Assembly: GCA_029211065.1 (NCBI GenBank)
Contig: JARGFK010000035.1
Span: 1-40,436, forward strand
Reading direction: 5' to 3'
Origin: Desulfobacterales bacterium
GTDB lineage: Bacteria > Desulfobacterota > Desulfobacteria > Desulfobacterales > JARGFK01
Length of the DNA: 40,436 nt
Both the position numbers and the translations under genes were made by a program. The notes under the pieces were generated by a model. That model was not told where the DNA came from. It saw only the letters and a program-made list of their open reading frames with translations, and ran no database searches. This document shows positions 33,942 to 40,436 of this stretch, piece by piece. The stretch's first letter is position 1, and the number at the start of each line of letters is the position of its first letter.

Positions 33942-34296
33942 TGCCGAACTTTCCATAGTGATTGTCGACGATGTTTATATCGCTGCGTTGAATAAGCAAT
34001 ACCTGAATCGAAGCGGTCCCACCAACGTGATTGCCTTCCCCATGCGGGCGGGCGATTATTCCGATATCATGCCGCACTTGTTGGGTGATGTGGTTATTTC
34101 TGCGGAAACCGCCCGGCAGGAAGCCAACGCGTCGGGGATTCGGTTTAACCTGCGCCTTTCAGAATTGATGGTTCATGGGGTGCTGCATTTGTTCGGTTAT
34201 GATCATGAGAAATCGGACAAGGAATCCCATCGCATGCAGCTAAAGAGTGATGAGTTGCTGGGGATTATCGAAGGTCTTGATTATGGGGAATCATAA
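33841..34296 (+). CDS. ybeY: Endoribonuclease YbeY
   Basis: A 151-residue metal-dependent RNase needed for 16S rRNA 3' maturation and 70S quality control. The zinc signature is H-G-V-L-H-L-F-G-Y-D-H, and the TNVIAFPMR segment is conserved. I chose ATG 33841, just after GGGGG; a GTG at 33814 is also possible. It overlaps the HD gene by about 100 nt in another frame, so it is translated from the same transcript. Confidence 0.93.
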   Translation: MGVLISNRQGKIRITQKKMVQKAQAILNALDSPDAELSIVIVDDVYIAALNKQYLNRSGPTNVIAFPMRAGDYSDIMPHLLGDVVISAETARQEANASGIRFNLRLSELMVHGVLHLFGYDHEKSDKESHRMQLKSDELLGIIEGLDYGES

Positions 34297-34430
34297 CGGC
34301 TGTTTTTTTTCTTGACAAGCTGTTATAAAAAAACGGAATTATAAACCACAAAAAAAGGCAATCGGCGTTTCAACGGATTATTCACGCAAAGGGCATAATT
34401 CACCCAGGCCGAATATTAAGTGGAGCAACC

Positions 34431-34640
34431 ATGGCAAAGCCTAAACTGAAAGCGCATGTCATCAACCGGGAGTGGTGCAAGGGGTGCGGCATCTGCGTCC
34501 ATTTCTGTCCCAAAAACGTACTGGAAATGGATCACGCAGAAAAGGTGATTGCACCGCGCCCGCAGGATTGCATCTGCTGCGAACTGTGCGAGCTCAGGTG
34601 CCCGGACCTTGCCATCGCGATCATCAAGGAAACAGAATAG
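34431..34640 (+). CDS. korD: 2-oxoacid:ferredoxin oxidoreductase, delta (2x4Fe-4S) subunit
   Basis: A 69-residue ferredoxin-type subunit with two [4Fe-4S] motifs: CKGCGICVHFCP and CICCELCELRCP. It hands electrons from the catalytic heterodimer to ferredoxin. It is the first gene of korDABC, 11 nt before korA. T8-C-TTGACA at 34303-34317 may be part of the promoter region, about 110 nt upstream; the -10 is unclear. Confidence 0.9.
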   Translation: MAKPKLKAHVINREWCKGCGICVHFCPKNVLEMDHAEKVIAPRPQDCICCELCELRCPDLAIAIIKETE

Positions 34641-34651
34641 GCGGCGATATC

Positions 34652-35800
34652 ATGAGCACGAACATCAAATTTCTTCAGGGAAACGAGGCCTGCGTCGAGG
34701 GCGCGCTGTATGCCGGTCTTGATTTTTTTGCCGGTTATCCCATTACGCCTTCCACTGAGGTGGCCGAGCAGCTCTCGAGCCGCTTGCCGCAGAAAGGCGG
34801 CAAATTTATCCAGATGGAAGACGAAATCGCATCCATGGGCGCCATCATCGGGGCGTCCCTGACCGGGCACAAGGTCATGACCGCCACCAGCGGCCCGGGT
34901 TTTTCCCTGATGCAGGAGGCGCTGGGGTATGCCATCATGGCGGAGATCCCCTGCGTCATCGTCAATGTCCAGCGGGGCGGGCCCTCCACCGGCAATCCGA
35001 CCCATGTCAGCCAGGGGGATGTCAATCAGGCCCGCTGGGGAACGCACGGAGACCATGCGATTGTCACGATGACGGCTTCCAACAATCAGGACGTCTTTGC
35101 CGTCACCGTGGACGCCTTCAATATTGCCGAAACCTACCGGACTCCGGTGATCCTCCTTTTCGACGAAGTGGTGGGACACATGCGTGAGCGGCTCATCATG
35201 CCGGAACCGGGTGAAATCCCGCTGGTGGAAAGGCTGAGAACCTCGGTCAAGGGGGGTGTGGACTATCATCCCTATCTGCCGCGGGAGGACGGCCGGCTGC
35301 CGATGTCGGACTTCGGCGGGGTCCACCGTTATAATGTCACCGGTTTGTTTCATGACATGTGGGGGTTTCCGTCCAACAACCCCCAGGTGGTTCACGGGCT
35401 ATTGCGCCATCTGGTGGACAAGATCGAGAACAACGTCAACCAGATCGCCCGCTACAAGGAATTTTATCTTGAGGATGCCGAATGTGTTCTCATCTCCTAT
35501 GGCTCAGCAGCCCGGGCGGCCCGGCATGTGGTGGAAAGCCGCAGGCCCCGGGGCGAACGCTTCGGACTGCTGGAACTCCAGACGCTGTGGCCGTTTCCTA
35601 ACAACATCGTGCAGGAGAAGTGTGCGGACGCAAAATTCGTGGTGGTGGTTGAAATGAACATGGGGCAGGTGCTTCATTCGGTTAAGGCGGTGGTCGATGA
35701 GCCTGAAAAAGTATTTCTGGCCAACCGCATCGACGGGGTCTTTATTACCGATGCGGACATCCGCAATATCCTGCGACTCATCCGGGGAAAAGGAGTGTAA
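34652..35800 (+). CDS. korA: 2-oxoacid:ferredoxin oxidoreductase alpha subunit
   Basis: A 382-residue alpha subunit (pyrimidine-binding side of TPP). Landmarks are GNEACVEGALYAGLDFFAGY, PITPSTEV, QMEDEIASMGAIIGASLTG and TATSGPGFSLMQEALGYA. The layout with a separate delta ferredoxin and gamma subunit fits 2-oxoglutarate oxidoreductase (Kor), but pyruvate or branched-chain 2-oxoacid use cannot be excluded. I took ATG 34652; the frame is open further left but overlaps korD. Confidence 0.92.
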   Translation: MSTNIKFLQGNEACVEGALYAGLDFFAGYPITPSTEVAEQLSSRLPQKGGKFIQMEDEIASMGAIIGASLTGHKVMTATSGPGFSLMQEALGYAIMAEIPCVIVNVQRGGPSTGNPTHVSQGDVNQARWGTHGDHAIVTMTASNNQDVFAVTVDAFNIAETYRTPVILLFDEVVGHMRERLIMPEPGEIPLVERLRTSVKGGVDYHPYLPREDGRLPMSDFGGVHRYNVTGLFHDMWGFPSNNPQVVHGLLRHLVDKIENNVNQIARYKEFYLEDAECVLISYGSAARAARHVVESRRPRGERFGLLELQTLWPFPNNIVQEKCADAKFVVVVEMNMGQVLHSVKAVVDEPEKVFLANRIDGVFITDADIRNILRLIRGKGV

Positions 35801-35803
35801 GGC

Positions 35804-36607
35804 ATGGCGGTAAAGAATTACATCAGAGAACGGTTTTTTCCACACCTGTGGTGCCCGGGCTGCGGTCACGGGACCGTGCTCAACGGCCTGCTGCGCGCGG
35901 TGGAAAAACTCGGTATGAGCAAGAGCGAAATCGTGATGGTGTCCGGCATCGGCTGCTCTTCCCGAATTTCCGGTTATGTTGATTTTCACACCCTGCACAC
36001 CCTGCATGGCCGGGCGCTGGCATTTGCCACCGGCGTTAAATTAAGCCGCCCGGAACTGAACCTGATCGTCCCCATGGGGGACGGAGATGCCCTGGCCATC
36101 GGTGGCAATCATTTTATTCATGCCGCCCGCCGCAATATCGATATTACCGCCATCGTGATGAATAACCGCACCTACGGCATGACCGGGGGGCAGTATTCGC
36201 CCCTGTCGGGCTACGGCACCAGCGCTACGACAGCACCCTATACCAATATCGACCACGACTTTGATATTGTCCAGCTGGCAATCGCCGCCGGTGCGACCTT
36301 TGTGGCCCGCACCACCACCTATCATGTGAACCAGATAGCGGATATGATCCAGCGGGCCATTTTGCATGAAGGCTTTTCAGTGGTTGAAATCATGTCCCAG
36401 TGCCCCACCTATTTCGGCCGGAAAAACAGGGCCGGCAGCGCCGTGGACATGATGGAACAATATAAAACCGATACCACGCCGATCGGATCGAAAGCCAAAA
36501 AGGAAAATCCCGGCCTGATCGAACGAGGGGTTTTTGTGGAGAAAGAACTGCCGGAATACTGTAACGAATACAACCGCATCATCGAACGGGCGATGAAAGG
36601 GCGTTAA
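35804..36607 (+). CDS. korB: 2-oxoacid:ferredoxin oxidoreductase beta subunit
   Basis: A 267-residue TPP-binding beta subunit. HLWCPGCGHGTVL and VSGIGCSSRISGYVDFHTLH mark the cluster/TPP region, and MGDGDALAIGGNHFIHAAR plus VMNNRTYGMTGGQYSP form the diphosphate-Mg site (GDG...NN). It follows korA by 3 nt. Confidence 0.94.
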   Translation: MAVKNYIRERFFPHLWCPGCGHGTVLNGLLRAVEKLGMSKSEIVMVSGIGCSSRISGYVDFHTLHTLHGRALAFATGVKLSRPELNLIVPMGDGDALAIGGNHFIHAARRNIDITAIVMNNRTYGMTGGQYSPLSGYGTSATTAPYTNIDHDFDIVQLAIAAGATFVARTTTYHVNQIADMIQRAILHEGFSVVEIMSQCPTYFGRKNRAGSAVDMMEQYKTDTTPIGSKAKKENPGLIERGVFVEKELPEYCNEYNRIIERAMKGR

Positions 36608-36609
36608 TC

Positions 36610-37155
36610 ATGGAAAGATGCAGAATGGTGTTTTCTGGATCGGGCGGCCAGGGGGTCATTACGGCAGCGATTATTTTGGCCGAAGCAGCCGTACTTTACG
36701 ACAACCTGGTGGCGGTGCAGTCGCAGTCCTATGGTCCTGAAGCCAGGGGAGGGGCGACCCGCAGCGATATCATTATTGCCGATACGGAGATACACTTTCC
36801 CAAGGTTATTCAGCCCAATGTGCTGGTGTGCCTGACGCAGCAGGCCTATAATAAATTCAGCCCGATTATCCGGCCGGGCGGATTTCTTATTACGGACACC
36901 CGTTTTGTTACTACGGAACGAAAGATCGACGCCCGCCAGGTTTCCCTGCCCATGTACCAGTCAGTGATGGACAAGATCGGCAAACCGATCGTATTTAACA
37001 TTTGCATGCTGGGCGCGGTGATCGGACTCACCGGGATCGTCAAATCCGAGGCCGTTGTCAAAGTTCTGCAAAGCCGTATACCCACCGGATTCTTAAAGAT
37101 AAACCAGGAGGCCCTGCAGTTGGGAATGGCGCTGGGGGCAGGGTTCAGCAATTGA
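36610..37155 (+). CDS. korC: 2-oxoacid:ferredoxin oxidoreductase gamma subunit
   Basis: A 181-residue gamma subunit. MVFSGSGGQGVITAAIILAE and QSYGPEARGGATRSDIIIAD are the family signature (SGxGGQG, GxExRGG). It follows korB directly and completes the DABC set. hemW starts 1 nt after its stop. Confidence 0.93.
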   Translation: MERCRMVFSGSGGQGVITAAIILAEAAVLYDNLVAVQSQSYGPEARGGATRSDIIIADTEIHFPKVIQPNVLVCLTQQAYNKFSPIIRPGGFLITDTRFVTTERKIDARQVSLPMYQSVMDKIGKPIVFNICMLGAVIGLTGIVKSEAVVKVLQSRIPTGFLKINQEALQLGMALGAGFSN

Positions 37156-37156
37156 C

Positions 37157-38356
37157 TTGGCGATTGACTTTTTAGACAAACCCGCCTGGCCGGCCGAACC
37201 GGCCGGTTTATACATCCATATTCCGTTTTGCATCCGCAAATGCCCCTACTGTGATTTTTACTCGGTGACGGACCTGTCGCTAAAAAAAAGCTTCATAAAA
37301 GCGCTGGCGCAGGAGATGCGGTTTTACGCAGGACATGCCGTCCGCGTCGACACCCTTTATATCGGTGGCGGCACCCCGTCTGTACTGAACACGGGCGAGA
37401 TCGAACGCATTGTAACCGAAGCCCGCCGCTGCTTTAACGTACTCCCCGAGGCCGAGCTGACTTTAGAGGTAAACCCCGGCACCGTCACTGCCCGCAGCCT
37501 GTCCGATTACCGCCGCTGCGGCGTCAACCGGATCAACATCGGGGTGCAATCATTCCAAAACCGCATTCTTGGTTTTCTGCAGCGGATCCATACGGCCGAG
37601 GATGCGTCAAACAGCATCCGCTGGGCCCGCCGGGCTGGATTCAACAACATCGGTCTGGACTTGATTTACGGCGTTTCCGGCCAGACGGATGCATCCTGGC
37701 GGGCAGACCTTAGAGCGGCCGTTTCATTCAAGCCGGAGCATCTTTCCTGTTACATGCTGACCTATGAAAAAGGCACGCCGCTGGCGTTAAGCCTGGGACA
37801 AGGCCTTATTAAACCAATGCCGGAGCGACGGGTAGCGAAGCTGTTTATAGAGACTGTCGAGTGGCTGGCGCAAAACGGATATGTCCAGTATGAAATTTCC
37901 AACTTTACCCGAGCCGGAGCGAACGGAACCGGATTATACCCCTCCGGGCATAATCAAAAATACTGGAACTTTTCACCCTATCTGGGATTGGGGCCGTCGG
38001 CGCATTCATTTCTGGAACCCGTCCGTTTCTGGAATTTGCGCAGCGTAAGAAGATATATCGAACGGCTGAATGCCGGCAAGCCTGCGATGGAAGACAAAGA
38101 GACGCTGACCATCGGGCAGCAGATGATGGAAACGGTCTTCCTGGGGCTCCGAACGGTTGAAGGCATCCCCATGGACCGGTTCAATGAAAAATTCAAGCTG
38201 AACTTTTTAGAGATGTTCACTGCTGTTCTGTCTGAACTTGAAGAAGAGGGACTTCTCAGGGCAGATAAAAATCGATGCGTTCTGACCCGCGACGGAATGC
38301 TGCTGCTGGACAGTATTGTCGACCGGATGGTGCGTTTCGTCCAGGAACAGAACTGA
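37157..38356 (+). CDS. hemW: Radical SAM heme chaperone HemW
   Basis: A 399-residue HemN-like radical SAM protein. YIHIPFCIRKCPYCDF carries the [4Fe-4S] ligands C25, C29, C32 (CxxxCxxC). Other landmarks are YIGGGTPSVL, LEVNPGTV and INIGVQSF. The missing Cys after CxxC that CPO-type HemN has, and the C-terminal HemW domain (LGLRTVEGIPMDRF), favour HemW, which delivers heme to proteins, over coproporphyrinogen oxidase. It starts at TTG 37157, tied to korC. Confidence 0.88.
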   Translation: MAIDFLDKPAWPAEPAGLYIHIPFCIRKCPYCDFYSVTDLSLKKSFIKALAQEMRFYAGHAVRVDTLYIGGGTPSVLNTGEIERIVTEARRCFNVLPEAELTLEVNPGTVTARSLSDYRRCGVNRINIGVQSFQNRILGFLQRIHTAEDASNSIRWARRAGFNNIGLDLIYGVSGQTDASWRADLRAAVSFKPEHLSCYMLTYEKGTPLALSLGQGLIKPMPERRVAKLFIETVEWLAQNGYVQYEISNFTRAGANGTGLYPSGHNQKYWNFSPYLGLGPSAHSFLEPVRFWNLRSVRRYIERLNAGKPAMEDKETLTIGQQMMETVFLGLRTVEGIPMDRFNEKFKLNFLEMFTAVLSELEEEGLLRADKNRCVLTRDGMLLLDSIVDRMVRFVQEQN

Positions 38357-39439
38357 TCGCGGTTGTTGTGCTTGTGGGGGGTGACGCCTATTCAGAAGCT
38401 TTTCCGAGCCGGCTAAATCCGCTTGTTTTGCCCGCATAAGCCCGACAACGTAATGCAGCCAGCTTTTTTCAACTTGGCTGTATCCGCCTGCGAGGGCGGC
38501 TGCCTCCTGGATCCCTCCTTCAAGAATATTTACCAGGTGTCCCCAAAATTCGCTCACTGATCGCCAATCCGAGGCCAGTAACTCCCGGCGGTAAGTATTT
38601 TCGTGGGATTTGCCGCTGAGCCAATCAATAATGAAAAGCATCAATTTGGCCCTGTCATTCTCACTATCCATAGATAATGTTTGCGCGAAGAGTGTGCGGG
38701 CCCCTTGACGGTCTCCGTCGCAAAAGTGCATCATTCCGGCAGCGGTTACCAGGGCAGGATCATTCCGATGTCAGACAACGGGGTGGCTATCGGAACCGGT
38801 GCGGCTGTCCATCCGATGGCCACACCGGAGTCAATACCGATGACCTTGCCGCGAACGTCAATGACCGGTCCGCCGCTGTTGCCGCTATGGATAGAGGTGT
38901 TAACCTGGAGCATATTTTCAAAGGTGCGACGCACATGGCCTTGGGTGACACTCACATTGACCGTGGTCTCCTGCGTCTGGCCGCCTCAATATCATCATCC
39001 TTGACACGGGACAGGGTCTTTGCCACCTCTGCCATTGAGCGCGGTCGCAGGTCCGGGTCTTCGGCCAGCATGATTTTAAACAACACGGCAACCTCCTGGG
39101 GCAACGGCAGGTTGTCGATCTCGGACTGAAAGTCGGTGGTTTCGAAGTCGACGGACAGCACTTCAACGAAAGTCTTTCCCAGCGACCAGATATCGCTTCT
39201 GAAATCGAGGGGCCGCTGGTTGATGATATCGGGATGACAGGTCAGAAGTTTCTTGAGCGTGGGGCCGGGCCGATTCATTTTCGGATCCTGCAAAGGATGC
39301 TTGAATAGCCCTCGTGGAGAACTTTTTCGATCCGGTACCCATCAATATACCATCTGCCTTCGGCAACCTCGTTTCCGCAGGAGGGGCAGGTGCTGATTTC
39401 TTCTGCCAGTAGTTGACCACAGTTTTGACAGAGTTTCAT
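38357..39439 (-). pseudogene. Wrecked Ser/Thr kinase - trypsin-like protease - TPR protein
   Basis: Four pieces in three frames line up in order. First a zinc-ribbon and kinase start (39439-39275: MKLCQNCGQLL, CPSCGNEV). Then a kinase C-lobe without the ATP and catalytic loops (39293-38952: RSDIWSLGKTFVEVL). Next a protease half with the catalytic Ser motif HSGNSGGPVID but no His/Asp part (38955-38746). Last a helical TPR-like C-terminus (38734 down to about 38360: FCDGDRQGARTLF). At least three frameshifts or deletions separate them, so no working enzyme is possible. The natural 3' end merges into hemW antisense. Confidence 0.75.
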
Positions 39440-39827
39440 GGTATCAATATGGATAAATGGGACTTTTGTGTCCATTAAAAAAAAAGATCCATTTCCTTGC
39501 GGGGGAAGATTCCCTGTCAACAGGGTGAAAATACCCATATAGTCCATTTTCTCAGATAAAATGAAGCCTTTCATTTATAGACAAAATCAGCGCGGGTGTT
39601 CATACATAATATTGAAGAACCCCGCAGCCCACCATGGCGGGACGGGAAATGCGCTCGCTGCTGCGATTCAAATTAATTGACATCAACCCGTCAATATCAG
39701 ATAATTTTATATCGCATGCAGCCCTGGTTGTGATTTCTCAATAAAGCCGCTCTGATTTTCCAACAGAGCCGACTCAGATCCGATAGGATGTATGGTTTTT
39801 AACCGAGACAACCGCAACCCTTAATCA
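39440..39827. other. Gap between the pseudogene and the PAS gene
   Basis: No gene was accepted in this 388-bp stretch between divergent units. A small hairpin (CCCGC...GCGGG at about 39620) is the only structure seen. The promoters of the dead gene and of the PAS protein should lie here. Confidence 0.4.
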
Positions 39828-40436
39828 ATGAGCAATAATCTAAATGCCTCACAGGAACAGATACAAACGCCGCAACTACGAACGGTGATTCGCATGCCCG
39901 CCAAAAAAATAACGCTTTCAGCCAAACTGAAAATCAGGGAAGATAGTCTGCGGGAAAGTGAAAATCGCTACCGCCATCTTTTTGAAAAAGGATCGGATGC
40001 GGTCCTGGTTTTCGATGCTGCAACCCAGCGCATCGAAGCCGCAAACAAGGCGGCGCTGGATCTTTACGGGTATTATCAGGAGGAATTGTTGTCTTTGACG
40101 TTTGCCGAGATCTGCGCAGCGGAAGCTGCGCCGGCGGCTTATATGCCGGAGGGTAAGACCGCCGGACCGGCTGACGTCGATAGCGCCTTACGCTATTTTA
40201 AAAAGAAAGACAGTTCCGTTTTTCCGGGTGAATTACGCCCAGCCAGGTTCATTTCAGGGGGGCGGCAAAAGATCATCGCCTTGGTGCGCGACACCAGCGA
40301 ACGCGAACTGGTTTCAAAAAAGTTGAGAGAATCCGAAGAACAGTACAGGAGTCTTGTGGACTACATTGCCATCGGTGTGGCGCTCATCAGCCCGGCCATG
40401 GAAATTTTGACCTTAAATAATCAGATGAAAAAATGG
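39828..40436 (+). CDS. PAS-domain sensor protein, 3' end beyond the window
   Basis: The frame from ATG 39828 stays open to the last base (203 codons). After a basic N-terminus come a short helix and a PAS domain beginning ESENRYRHLFEKGSDAVLVF (about 48-160; TQRIEAANKAALDLYGYYQE, GRQKIIALVRDTSERE). A second PAS starts at about 170 (ESEEQYRSLVDYIAIGVALI). PAS tandems of this style lead into a histidine kinase or diguanylate cyclase, which would be outside. No ribosome site is visible, so the start could be the ATG at 39894. Confidence 0.8.
   Translation, partial: MSNNLNASQEQIQTPQLRTVIRMPAKKITLSAKLKIREDSLRESENRYRHLFEKGSDAVLVFDAATQRIEAANKAALDLYGYYQEELLSLTFAEICAAEAAPAAYMPEGKTAGPADVDSALRYFKKKDSSVFPGELRPARFISGGRQKIIALVRDTSERELVSKKLRESEEQYRSLVDYIAIGVALISPAMEILTLNNQMKKW

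Noticed and set aside
1-40436. CRISPR arrays, tRNA and rRNA genes
   Set aside because: No regularly spaced direct repeats of 24-40 bp and no cloverleaf or rRNA signature were seen on reading both strands; a tool scan was not possible.

Overview
The window looks like a chromosomal piece of a Gram-negative anaerobe of the Desulfobacterota (former Deltaproteobacteria, probably Desulfobacterales-like). The grounds are a KorDABC-type 2-oxoacid:ferredoxin oxidoreductase, a PxxKW-type cysteine-rich protein, a DVU0524-like small protein, a Kdo/LPS pathway (kdsD, waaA) and a probable small selenoprotein. Most of the window is ordinary housekeeping and metabolic sequence. The accessory material lies mainly in the first 2.5 kb and around 15.2-18.2 kb. 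No tRNA, rRNA, CRISPR array or intact transposase gene was recognised.

Layout. 1-2500: accessory edge with a hicBA module, a GC-rich inverted repeat, an orphan hypothetical gene and an AbrB/VapC module. 2500-6900: an RsuA/RluB/RluF-type pseudouridine synthase, an AT-rich intergenic repeat, argJ, a 60-codon dual-CxxC gene with an in-frame TGA, an AEC transporter and truA. 6900-12300 (minus strand): a TatC-like protein, a ClC channel with CBS domains, a PLP aminotransferase, a monocistronic PxxKW Cys-rich protein and a small membrane protein. 12650-16400 (plus): kdsD, an ATP-PFK-type phosphofructokinase and two orphan single-domain response regulators. 16400-18200: an MltR-like gene with an attC-like end, then a mazEF module sitting between a decayed copy of the waaA 3' end and waaA itself. 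18200-21650 (minus): waaA and a lipoprotein of the penicillin-binding-protein-activator type. 21830-22150: a 316-bp fold-back element or structured RNA. 22250-27300 (plus): an unknown gene, an M29-like aminopeptidase, a TIM-barrel sugar isomerase, a class II aldolase, a Nudix hydrolase and a DVU0524-like protein. 27290-30220 (minus): hisF, hisH, mazG, cvpA. 30450-38360 (plus): phoH, an HD-domain membrane phosphohydrolase, ybeY, korDABC and hemW. 38360-39440: a wrecked kinase-protease-TPR gene. 39828 to the end: the start of a PAS sensor protein.

How the parts fit. kdsD (D-arabinose-5-phosphate for Kdo) and waaA (Kdo transfer to lipid A) belong to one pathway and are separated by signalling genes and a toxin-antitoxin insertion. 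phoH-HD-ybeY is the classic RNA-metabolism cluster. korDABC encodes a complete four-subunit, ferredoxin-linked 2-oxoacid oxidoreductase. hisH-hisF form the two-subunit IGP synthase.

Most notable observation: at 4998-5180 a reading frame with two CxxC motifs is interrupted by a single TGA codon, and a hairpin with a GGUC-containing apical loop lies 21 nt downstream. This fits selenocysteine insertion. Second is the duplicated waaA 3' end flanking mazEF, which looks like the footprint of an insertion that rebuilt the end of an essential gene. Third is the long inverted-repeat element at 21834-22149.
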